Shown: positions 21,901 to 31,641 of the stretch, one piece after another
Numbering within the stretch: position 1 is the first letter of the stretch
How the letters are laid out: the number at the start of each line of letters is the position of its first letter
DNA from: Adiantum capillus-veneris
Lineage: Eukaryota > Streptophyta > Polypodiopsida > Polypodiales > Pteridaceae
Length of the DNA: 64,000 bases
Direction: 5' to 3'
Assembly: GCA_014529385.2 (NCBI GenBank)
Contig: CM043951.1
Coordinates: 112,055,469 to 112,119,468 of the forward strand
Program-made: the position numbers and the translations under genes
The notes under the pieces: model-generated
What the model was told of the DNA's origin: nothing
The model's input: the letters and a program-made list of their open reading frames with translations, nothing else
Database searches by the model: none

Positions 21901-23939
21901 TTAACAAAAATCATGTACACGGAAATAGAGCTCTTTATTGACTTGTTGAAAGCTGGTGTATGTACAATGGGGATAGTGTTACCCATTTCCTTAGCATCTA
22001 TATACATATCTTTTTCCCTGAACTTAAAGGAGATTCTCCTTGCAGGAAATTTAACATCGGCAGCCAGGCGGTCAAACCATGGTGCCCCTAGGATTACATC
22101 CTCATGCTTGAGAGGAGAGATAAAGAAGTCCTCTTTGTCCACATAGACTTGGACATGAAGCCTCAATTTCCCAATTAAGGGAGTGACTGAAGCTTCTTGC
22201 CCCTTGAAGGCACTGTCTGCGGGTAGGACATCTCCCATCTCGTAGGATTGTATGCCTAGCTTGGTGGCTAACTCCATAGATATAAAATTGTGAGTAGAAC
22301 CAGGGTTAAAGAGAATAAAAGCATCATGTTCTCTTACCTTTCCCCAAGCATGGCATAGAGGAGATCCTTTGTGGTGAGTTTGGTGAGTCTCCTCCTCTTG
22401 GATTTCAACCAAGGAAGCTCTAGGAGGATCTTGGCGGTTGTTCTTTTGGGGACAAGCGCGGTACGCATGCCCTTGCTCGCCGCACTTGAAACACCGGTTA
22501 TCCTTGCGATAATGCTCAAGCTCTTCAAGAGAGAGTTTGTTCTTACCTTTGTAAACTCCCTTCTCTTTAGCTTTGTTGGAGTTTCCCTTAGGAGACTTTT
22601 GGACATTGTCCTTCCCCTTAAGCTCGTTGGAACCCTTGTTTTCCGTCGGCTTATTATTTCTTTTAGCCCCTGTTTGGAAATTGATTCGAGAGGCCACCAT
22701 AGTATGGTGTATTAACGCCGATATGGTACGTGGCCTTTGGGAGTTGACATACTCCGCCATTTCTTCGGTTAAGCCGGCACAAAATTGTTGTTTTTGCTCT
22801 CCAAAATCCAACTTTTTGAAGACAGTGGCTTTGAGTTGTAGGTCCCAAAACTTGTCTACATATTTGTGGATGGATTCATAGAGAGAGAGCTTTAAGCTTC
22901 GCCATTCGGTGAGTACTTTGTCTTTGGCATCGGTGGCCAAAAACTACTTCATAATGGAAGCTCTTAAAGCTTTCCATGTTCGTGGAGCTTCACCGTTGGC
23001 TCGTAGGCTAGACCACCATTGCCTGTCAGACTTTTGAAAGTGCATAGCTACATGGCGCAGCTTAGAGAAATCCGTGAAGCCCTCATCTACAAACGCCGCA
23101 TCAAATTGCTGGATAAAGGCCAACACTTTGTCCGTAGTAGCAAAGGTACCATCATAGGTAAGGAAAGAGATGCTCTTCCCTCCCTCTTTGAATTTCTTCA
23201 ACTTGGATGACCTCTTCCATGCGGCATAGGATTTCCTATGGCCTCTTCTTTTTGATGGTTCAAAGGTTGCACCATCACTTTCTTCAAAAGGTGAAGAATT
23301 TGAAGAAGGTGGAGAAGAGGGTGACCTCTTTCTCGCCTGTTTCTTGTCTTGATCTTCGTTGTCTTCACCATCACTTTCATAAGAGGAAGAGGATGAAGAA
23401 GATGGAGAAGAGGGTGTCCTCTTTCTCGCCTTTTTCTTCTCTTGTTTTTTATCATCCCTCTTTGAATTATGGCGTGGAGAAGAGTGCGATGGTCTTCTCC
23501 GCTTTGGTGGTGATGGAGAGCGTTTAGCCCGGCGTCTTCGTGGAGCCATCTCCACCTAGGTGGCGAGAGACTCGCTTCTTTCTCGTTCCTTCGGTGGAGG
23601 CTCTTGAGTTCTCCTTTGGGAAGGAGATGCATCATCAAGAAGTAAATTCTTGAGCCCTTCATATGGGTTCTCTTCTTCTTCCCGAATCATAGAGAGACCT
23701 CTTTTGGTAGTCTCACAAGGAGGCTTTCTAGGTGTTCTCTCGTCATGGTGATGAGCTTGGAGAATCCCGTGAGCACGGAGCTGCCGTTGCACTTCACTTT
23801 GGAGAGATGGATTGCCCATGGCTTTTTGAAGCCTAGAAACAAGATAGTTAACAAGCATTGAAGCATCATTAGTAGCTTGCTCATGAGAAAAATCAAAGTT
23901 ATCAACATTAATTTCACTCTCTTTACTATTGTCAGCCAT
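18989..23939 (-). pseudogene. Gypsy-1 gag-pol polyprotein with chromodomain
   Basis: This is one frame of about 1650 codons on the minus strand starting MADNSKESEINVDNF. It is broken by stops at 23556-23558 (TAG), 22944-22946 (TAG), 21765-21767 (TGA), 20604-20606 (TAG) and 20235-20237 (TGA), and by a 4-bp ATGC duplication near 20152-20160. The order is gag with Ser/Arg/Lys-rich linkers, CCHC knuckle CFKCGEQGHAYRAC (near 22450-22495), protease, reverse transcriptase with MPFGLTNAPATF and FFDDIIIYS (near 21245-21270), RNase H with QCDACGDCLGAVL, integrase with the HHCC region, MDF, PDRD and GQSE, and a chromodomain (ILRHEDKVLRGG...YLIKF...PFEDARW, near 18990-19165). The protease motif reads NPGSTHNF where relatives have DPGS, so the catalytic Asp appears to be Asn. 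The chromodomain places it among chromoviruses, which use it to target chromatin. Confidence 0.93.
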
Positions 23940-24338
23940 TCTAACAACTTTTAGGTGTAAACTTTTTAGGTGTACTTTGGCACTTCAAGCCCTAGTTGCT
24001 ACTCCTCTTTACCCCTTTAGAAAAAGCACTCAAGGTACTGTACCCGCGGCTCGAATACCATTAATTGAAAGGAATAGAAGAGAGGGTCTTTCGACACCAA
24101 AACAGCACCGGCTTCTATCAAGCTTCTAATAGCTTAATAGTGGTTAAGCCGTAGGCAAGCCCCGTAGGACTCCACTATTAAGACCATAGCTCTCGATGGT
24201 GATGCCCCGTTAACTGCACGAAGGCAGGCGCACTGCAAGGCTAAAAAATCCTTATTCTACTTACTCAAAGGCAATTAACAATACCAACCATTTGTAGCTA
24301 GCTTGAGGACCTCCCTTCTTGAGCAAGAAAAGAGAAAC
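23940..24338 (-). other. Gypsy-1 5' leader
   Basis: About 400 bp lie between the primer-binding site and the gag ATG. There is no ORF of interest in element orientation. It would carry packaging and dimerisation signals, but none can be picked out by eye. Confidence 0.6.
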
Positions 24339-24356
24339 CTTGAGCTCTGATACCAA
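24339..24356 (-). promoter_or_regulatory. Gypsy-1 primer-binding site
   Basis: On the minus strand TTGGTATCAGAGCTCAAG follows the 5' LTR end (...ATATTACA). TGGTATCAGAGCTC is the iMet tRNA complement. Confidence 0.9.
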
Positions 24357-25944
24357 TGTAATATTTAATGGCCTAATAACTTGTGTGTAGCGGAAATGAG
24401 CATGAACATAGTGGGCATTTCATTAGAATAGATTCCTAATGAGAATTACAAGAGTGCTTGGGTGGAGAGAGCAACAAAAAGCATAACACCTAGTTAGATA
24501 GCATCGACAATACTTTCAAAAGAGAGAGAAATTAGGCTATTGACAACAGTTGAGGACCGGATTTTCATGGAGCCGGTCCCCCCTCCAAAAGGCTTTGTAT
24601 TATGGTTTCTCCCATCAAGAGAGACATTGTACAATACAATTCTTTGTGTTCCTTCAAGACTAGCTAGTGCAATGAAGATGAAAGCTTCATGCACTAAGCA
24701 AAACACTTAACAAACACAACTTTAATTATCCCCGTTCTCAGACCCAAGACCTCACACAATTTCGAAGATGGTGAGAGCTAGCAGGGTATGAGAGTAGATT
24801 GAGAGGAAGAAGGAGTATCTTACGAGAAAGATGTACGTCTCCTCACATAATCACTCATATTAGCATAGCTTTAGCTTAGTAATTAGCTTGGTAGAGGAGA
24901 TGAGCATGCAGTGAAGCTTGGCTCTTGGTTGGATTAGCATCCACAAGCCAAGAGTGTGTCGATGTAGGCTTCTATCTCACAAGCTTGGAGTGGGTGATGA
25001 GTTCTTCATTAAAGCTTGGAAAGAGATAGTCTTCTCTTTCTTCACACATGAGATTGTGTGAGTGTGTGTGTGATAATGCCTTGCGAAAATCATCCCCCCT
25101 CTCTCTCTTGGGCGAGCCCTCTTGCTAAATGCTCTTGCTCTCATCCCATTGGACCTCCCCAGGGCTAGCCTATCACCATTAAGAAGCATAAGTGATAGCC
25201 TTTTGACATGTGTCCCCCTTTCCCCTTTTGTGAGAGCTTTAGGTTAATTAATAATTCAATTAAACTCTCATTGGACCCCTTTGCCTCCTGGCCAATAGGA
25301 ATCAGGCAAACCATTGGGCTCCTGAAGGCTCATTTGACCCCTTGGGAGACTGCCTAATAGTCATCTAGGAGACTTAATTCTCATTGTTTCTTTTATTAAG
25401 TGTTTTTTAAATTAATTAAACTAGATTTACTCTAGCTTAAATTTCATTGGTCCACCTCCAAGGCCATCCAATAGGAATTGGGCACACCTTGTGGGCATCT
25501 GGGCTAGGGAGCTGACATGTGTCCCTAATTCCCTTTGTGTAAAGGGAGCCTGTGTGTGTGTGTGTGACTTCCTCTCTCATCCCCTAGAAGAAGGGCTCGA
25601 CCCCTCCCATGTAGGGATTGCAAAGATTTTTCTGGTACACACAAAGCATCCAATTTCCACTAGGGTTGACCTTTGGACACAACCTTTGAATTTTGGAACC
25701 TTAGCATTTTGGAAGTCTTAATGGGCTGAACCTTAGGGTCTTTTTAGCCCATTGTTTCACATGGCTCCTTTGCAGATGGCCCCCCCTTTGGATCCCTATT
25801 TTCTCTCCTTTGGATCCCTATTGTGGCCGGTCTGCTAACTTAACCAATATTCTAGCTTTTTCTCCCCTGGCACTTCCCCACATTAAATGATCAGTTTAAT
25901 ATGAGAAAATCATTTAGGAGAATTAGATATTGATTATTATGACA
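24357..25944 (-). repeat. Gypsy-1 5' LTR
   Basis: 1588 bp, TG...CA ends on the minus strand. It contains a CA/TG microsatellite and the about 67-bp segment (near 24981-25047) missing from the 3' LTR. It forms an inverted pair with the solo LTR at 27209-28768, 1264 bp away. Confidence 0.93.
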
Positions 25945-25949
25945 AATAT

Positions 25950-27208
25950 AAATTGCAAAAACGAGCTAGGATGCTCATGCATTACAAGGGGGTATAACTT
26001 GTTCTATGGGGGTAAGGAGTTTGAGGGTTCTCACTAAAAATAAAACTTTCCTCAAGCCTTAATTAATGGTTACTAGAGCATCCTTGTGGGCGTTTTTCTA
26101 TATTGCAAATTGAGTCTAGAATGGGCACTCTAAATGTATGCAAATAATGACCCCCATCGTAGGAGGGAATTGTGGCAAAGGCGACAACAACTAACCACTG
26201 TGATGGCACTCTAGTTGGGGACTTTAACTTAGTAATGATACCACTTCAATAGATACCATAGTCTTGAACAAAAACAATAGGAGGACCTTGAGCAAGAATA
26301 ATAGGAGGAACTTCAACAATAGAATCTTATGTTGGATGTTTGGAAATGCATAGAAAATACATACGTTGGCTAAAGCTATCATGCAATGCAGCAATTGTAG
26401 CCTTGGTGTAGAAAGATCTTGGAAAGGATGTATTTATTAGGGATTGAGTGGCTTCCACAAGACGCACATGTATCTATATATCTACAACATACTGTGTCTG
26501 ATCACTTTTTTGTGGTTTTAAATTTGTAGAAAATTGGCTTTTTGAATAGCTTTCCAAGGATTAAAAGACCCGTGCTTTCTAATAATACACTCCTTAATCA
26601 ACCTGTGCTCATTAAAGATGTTATCTATTTATTTGAGGATATTAAGGGACAAGCTATCAACCCTCTCATGGCATGACTAAAAATCTACTCAAGCATGCAA
26701 GGGTGCACCAAGAAAGTAGGATGCAAGGTAGAAGGAAAGGATAAAAGGAAGATGGTTAGAGAAAAACATGTAATCCAGACAATGACTACTACGACAAAGA
26801 AATATGCACTCAGTCAAAAGAGCTTGGAGAAGTTGGCCCTTGCTAGGCAAGCCTTCAAAAACTAGGGGACCATAAATGCACATACAGTTTTGTGCCCATG
26901 TAGAGAACATGCTCTTGAAGATACTCAAGATTTTTCAAGAAGACACTTTAACATAGACAAGAGGGAAAGGACCAAAGAAACCCCCAATATTATTGTCACA
27001 GAGATGGGACTTCCATTACTTAGGGAGAGGAGATACTAGATGAATGTACACAACAATATTATCATTCGCTAGGTAAAGCTAAAGCTCTAGATGCTACGAG
27101 ATTGTAGGCCATTGACCAACTCCTTTAAATTATATCTCCATGCATTTGGCTAAAGGCCTGATGGGACCTTTGAGGCCAATGAGTTTCACTATGCGTTAAA
27201 ATAGCTCC
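25950..27208 (+). pseudogene. LINE-A endonuclease remainder and inter-domain linker
   Basis: Frames here give the L1 endonuclease motifs NVYANNDPHRRRELW (near 26130-26175, with a shift), VGDFNLVM (near 26215-26240) and VSDHFFVVL (near 26498-26525). These correspond to the N-Y-A-P-like, GDFN and SDH blocks of APE-type endonucleases. The following 650 bp give an uninterpreted linker with KTCNPDNDYY. There are several stops and frameshifts. The segment ends at the GCTCC duplication (27204-27208) of the solo LTR. Confidence 0.75.
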
Positions 27209-28768
27209 TGTCATAAAACTAATATCTAATCCTCCTAAATGATTTTCTCATATTAAATTGATCATTTAATATAGGGAAGTACCAGGGGAGAAAAAGCTAG
27301 AATATTGGTTAAGCTAGCAGACCACAATAGGGATCCACAAGAGGAAAAATAGAGATCCAAAGGGGGGCCATCTTCAAAAGAGAAATGTGCAATAATGGTC
27401 TTTAAAGACCCTAAGGTTTAGCCCATTAAGACTTCCAAAGTGCTTAGGTCCCAAAATTCAAAGGTTGTGTCCGAAGGTCAAACACTAGGGAAATTGGATG
27501 CTTTGTGTGTGTACCAAAAAGTCTTCAGTGACTCCTACAAAGGAGGGGACGAGCCTTACAAGTAGGGGATGACAGACAAACACACACACATACACACTCA
27601 CAAGCTCACTTATACAAAGGGCATAATGGACACATGTCAGCTCCCTAGGCCAATTGCCCACAAGGTGAATTGAAATCCTATTGGATGGCCATGGAGGTGG
27701 ATCGATGAGAATCAGGCTAGAGTAAATCTAGTTTAGTTCATTTAAAAACACTTGATAAAAGAAACAATAATAATTAATCTCTCTAGAAGACTATTGGAAG
27801 GGTCCCAATGAGCAGCCCAATTGCTTGCCTGATTCCTATTGGCCAAAAAACGAAGGGGTCTAATGAGAGTTTAGGTGCATTATTAATTACCTAAAGCTCT
27901 CACAAAAGGGGAAAGGGGGACACATGTCAAAAGGATATCACTTATGCTACTTAATTCTTACTGGGTAAGCCTGACATCGGCCAATGGGGTGCTAGCAAGA
28001 CTAATCTACAAGAGGGGTCGACCAAGAGAGAGCGGGGGCTGAATTCGTCAAGTCATTAACACACACACACTCACACAATCTCATGTGTGAAGAAAGAAGA
28101 CTCTCTTTCTCCTTCTCAAGCTTTAATGGAAAGCTTATCACCTACTCCAAGACTGTAATAAGTGAGGCCTACACCAACAACTCTTGGCTTTGTGATGCAA
28201 ATCCAACCAAGAGCCAAGCTTCAATGCATGCTCATCTCCTCTACCATGCTAATTACTAAGCTATGCTATGCTAATATGAGTGATTATGTGAGGAGATGTA
28301 CATCTTTGTCGTAAGACTACTCCTTCCTCTCAATCTACTCTCATACCCTGCTAGCTCTCACCATGCTTGAAGGTGTGTGAGGTCTTGGGTCTAAGACCGT
28401 GAGGGAATTAATGTTGAAAGTGTTTGCTATTGCTTGAAGCTTCCAACTTCATTGCACTAGCTAGTTATTGAAGGAACACGAAGAATTGTATTGTAAAATG
28501 TCTCCCTTGATGGGGGAAACCTATAATACAAAGCTTTTGGAGGGCGGACCGGCTCCATATAATTCCGGTCCTCAAATGTTGTCAATATCTTAATTTCTCT
28601 CTCTTTTGAAGTATTGTTCATGCCTATCTAACTAGGTGTTATGCGTTTTGTTGCTCTCTCCACCCAAGCACTCTTGCTATGCTCATTAGGAATCTATTCT
28701 AATGAAAGTCTCAGTATGTCTATGCTATTTTCTACTACACACAAGTTACTAGGCCATTAAATGTTACA
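27209..28768 (+). mobile_element. Solo LTR of the Gypsy-1 family, inverted relative to Gypsy-1
   Basis: 1560 bp running from TGTCATAAAACTAATATC to GGCCATTAAATGTTACA, with the perfect target duplication GCTCC on both sides (27204-27208, 28769-28773). The whole length is the diverged reverse complement of the Gypsy-1 LTR (shared TCCTAAATGATTTTCTCATA, GAGAAAAAGCTAGAATATTG and others). No internal region remains, so it is a product of LTR-LTR recombination. It is visibly more diverged than the two Gypsy-1 LTRs are from each other, so it is older. Confidence 0.95.
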
Positions 28769-28773
28769 GCTCC

Positions 28774-28966
28774 CTAGTGATAAGACTCCGGGCCGGGCAT
28801 ATGGGAACTGCCAAAATATTTCATATTACAATATGGGGCGGATCTCAAAGAGATCACTCAACCAATGCTTAATGCCACCTGGATATCCCAATGCATCGAA
28901 TCCCTTTGAAATAGGGAATCATTAAAATCAATTACACAAAGGAATTCCCCAATAAAATGGAGGTTT
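28774..28966 (+). pseudogene. LINE-A pre-RT segment
   Basis: Joining across the solo LTR and dropping one GCTCC gives LPSDKTPG and then, one base out of frame, GIWELPKYF, followed by NSPIKWR. These match the A/SPGPDG and SP..WRPI blocks just before L1 reverse transcriptase. The segment ends at the GGTTT duplication (28962-28966) of Copia-2. Confidence 0.75.
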
Positions 28967-29305
28967 TGTTGAGATGTGAAGCTCAACATGGACGACTCTT
29001 GGATGACTACCACCGACAATCATCATCACTCGTGCACCTTGGTGGATACACATATCTTCACCAGTGATACTACACCTATATTATACTAAGATGGTATACC
29101 TATTGGAGTAATGGCACACGTATCTACTCACCTCACTCACTAGTGGTTCATACTAAACCGTTGTACTAGTTTCCCTTTTATGTTGCATTTTCCCTATAGA
29201 CCTTTTGTCCTGAGTTTGTGAAGAATAATAACTACACTCTTTTGCCTCCATCTTGGTGTGTGTGTGTGTGTGCCTACAATATCTCTCCTTATTTATCTCT
29301 TGACA
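28967..29305 (+). repeat. Copia-2 5' LTR
   Basis: 339 bp, sharing with the 3' LTR the blocks ACTCTTGGATGACT, GACAATCATCATCA, TTTATGTTG and TTTGTGAAGAATAA, a GT microsatellite and the CTTGACA/CTTAACA end. It is about 58 bp longer than the 3' LTR because of indels. Confidence 0.9.
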
Positions 29306-29323
29306 TGGTATCGTTTCCTGGTT
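29306..29323 (+). promoter_or_regulatory. Copia-2 primer-binding site, decayed
   Basis: TGGTATCGTTTCCTGGTT follows the LTR. Compared with the functional TGGTATCAGAGC the 3' half has changed. The following GTTGTGGTTGGGGAGC is the start of the leader, which runs to the Gypsy-2 insertion at 29514. Confidence 0.75.
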
Positions 29324-29513
29324 GTGGTTGGGGAGCTTGGAGAAACAAGCAGGGGCAGCCTAGAAAGAGGCTTTGGTATTCCCGTGAGCCATTTTCAACA
29401 ATCTTCAATTGAGGTGATTCCTTTTGGAGACTGTGAATCTCACAGTCTTATAAATTCCTTTGGATTGAAACTGTACAGCCAGATTTCCATTTCAGGTGCG
29501 TTTTGTAGACGGT

Positions 29514-29848
29514 TGAGACAGTCTCACTATGTGGGAACACCCTCTTATAAGACGGGCAGTGAATTAGTCAGTAATTACTACGGTAATTAACATGGTAAAC
29601 CCAAGGCATATAAATAGGGCCCATTACATTGTAATCGGTGATGGGAGCAAAGCGAACCCCGAACCCCGATGGCCTCTAAAACACCGGGGACCGAATGGCG
29701 CGCCTCGAGCTTGTCATGGTAAAGCAAACAGGGGGCACCACCTAGCTTCAGCGGCTAGGACGCAAACAACACACCACCATAACAAAGTTTTCATCCAAGA
29801 GAGATGGATGCTTGGGAGTAATGATGAAAAGGAAAGGGAATGAGATCA

Positions 29849-29887
<39 letters not shown>

Positions 29888-31567
29888 GGGAGGGGGTATA
29901 GCGGCTTAGTACTTAGGCATCACAAAAGGATGGCGAATCCGCACACCCTTCACACATACACAAGATCACTCCAAAACATAAGACTAGGTGGCGATTCCGC
30001 ACACCTCACATGGGCAAAACATTGCAAGAAAACATACTCACAAAACCTCAAGCTTTATTTAGAGAATTAGGCGATGAAATGGGGAGCATAGGGTAGGGGA
30101 ATGAGAAGGGAGAGAGTGGTAGAGCACATGGCGGATAGGTGGGAGTTGATGGCGAAGACTCGCACGAGGATTATGGCCATCATCCTTCATTTAGTTTCCC
30201 TTCATCTTCCATAGCCAAGGGTGTAGAGGTCATGCTCAAGACAAGCATGGTGATTGCGGTGATGGTGATGGTGTGGGTGTGTGTGTGTGCACTAGGCACA
30301 CACACTGCATAGTGTGTTCTTTGGTGATGTTGTGTGTGTTTAGTGTGATGGTGACCCCTCTTTATATAGGGGAGGAGGGGGGAGAAATTCTAGAATTTAG
30401 AAATGAAGAAATCATTATCTACATAGGCCATGTGACTGTGGGCCCTACTTGTCTGGCTGTGTGTATATGTGCCAGAACAGCAGTCTCATGAGAGAGAGAC
30501 TAAGAGAGAGAGAGATGGGTTGATGAAAAAAAGTGAGAGGTGACATGGAGAATAAAGTAATTACAAGAGGGGAGAGAGGGGAGTGTGTTCAGAGGTGAAT
30601 CTGTGTGCAGATGTGTGTGAACACAAGAAAAATCAGGTAACCACCGGGTGGGGATGGGTCTGTGGGCACCTTTTTCAGTGAAACTGAGTGTGTGTGAGTG
30701 TGGGGGAGGTTATTTAGCTACAAGACAAGAGACATGGCGCCCTTTAGAGAGAGAGGGGGGGTATTTGGGTCATGGGATATGATAGGAGAGAGAAAGAGGG
30801 GGTGGGGTATACTATTTTGGAAGATAGGGGAAGTTGCATGTGAGTTAGGGTGCATTATTGGTGAGTTATAATGCAATATTGGTGAGAGGTGGGGTAGCTT
30901 GAGGGGAGAGAGAAAGGAGAAAGGACAAAGGGAAGAGAGAGGGGGTTGACCTTTTGAGTGGAGGAGAGGAAAAGGGACACCCGGCGGGGCAACAGTGAAG
31001 AAAAAGGAGGCAAGGTGGGGATGGGCTACCCCGCAGGCATGAGGTGGCCTATTTTACCTTTCTTATATATTTACATAGTCATAATTTATTTTTTTCTTAC
31101 TTTTTCCAATGCCTTTTATCACTCCCTCCCTAAGAGGGGTTTTCATGGGGTGGGCACGAGAGAAGAGGGGTATGGGAGCTTGGCTTGTGAAAAGCCCCCA
31201 TCATCGGGTTAGCATAATCGTGAGCATAGTGGGGTTAGCATTTTGGCGGCATTTGTACTTGAGTTGTTAACCATTGGCAGTTATTGTCGGCTGTACTCTA
31301 TCTATAAATCACATTGTACTCATTGTAATCTTTCATCTGTAATTCCAATCACGACAGATATTCCACTTAGACTTACTCTGTATTCAGTACTCTGAATCTG
31401 AATCTGAATATTATTCTCATTACATAGTCTGGTTCTTATTCCACTAGATTAATTCCAGTTCATTTTGTGATCCTCTGTCTAGTCTACTGTCTTAACGAAT
31501 ACATCACCAGTAGCTGAAATCTTCTAACACTGGAAATAGCTATCTCAAGAGATCAGCTCCAATTTCA
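29514..31567 (+). repeat. Gypsy-2 5' LTR, interrupted
   Basis: The LTR sequence is 29514-29638 plus 31208-31567 (about 485 bp). It shares with the 3' LTR AAGGCATATAAATAGGGCCC (a TATA-like box near 29607), GAGTTGTTAACCATTGGCAG and CTGAATCTGAATCTGAATAT. Excising 29639-31203 with one TCGG restores GTAATCGGGTTAGCA, exactly as in the 3' LTR. Confidence 0.92.
29639..31203. mobile_element. 1565-bp insertion of uncertain class in the Gypsy-2 LTR
   Basis: Its ends are TGATGGGAGC and GCCCCCATCA, which are inverted repeats with one mismatch in ten. It is flanked by TCGG on both sides (29635-29638, 31204-31207). There is no transposase or reverse transcriptase; the longest ORF is 84 codons and without features. 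The interior is purine-rich with GA and GT microsatellites, and there is a TATA-like CTTTATATAGG near 30360. TG...CA ends with a 4-bp duplication favour a solo LTR; a short-TIR DNA element is the alternative. Confidence 0.8.
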
Positions 31568-31587
31568 TTTTGGCGATCACGGTGGCT
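31568..31587 (+). promoter_or_regulatory. Probable Gypsy-2 primer-binding site
   Basis: TTTTGGCGATCACGGTGGCT follows the end of the 5' LTR. TGGCG(A/C)... primer sites occur in several plant gypsy lineages. I cannot assign the tRNA with confidence. Confidence 0.5.
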
Positions 31588-31641
31588 CGAGTTGAAGCTC
31601 GTTGAATGAAATACTCTTCTCCCAGTTGGAAGTTTTCAGCA

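Larger units (their letters stand above)
17105..25944 (-). mobile_element. Gypsy-1: complete Ty3/gypsy chromovirus
   Basis: The element is 8840 bp on the minus strand, flanked by AATAT on both sides (17100-17104, 25945-25949). LTRs are 17105-18625 and 24357-25944, both starting TGTCA on the minus strand. An iMet primer-binding site, one gag-pol frame with a C-terminal chromodomain, and a polypurine tract are present. By eye the LTRs are very similar apart from one indel of about 67 bp, so it is fairly young. The frame has five nonsense codons and one 4-bp frameshift. It lies inside the endonuclease of LINE-A. Confidence 0.95.

Noticed and set aside
23198-23662. 154-codon minus-strand ORF
   Set aside because: It is an alternative frame of the Gypsy-1 gag linker, whose purine richness keeps several frames open.
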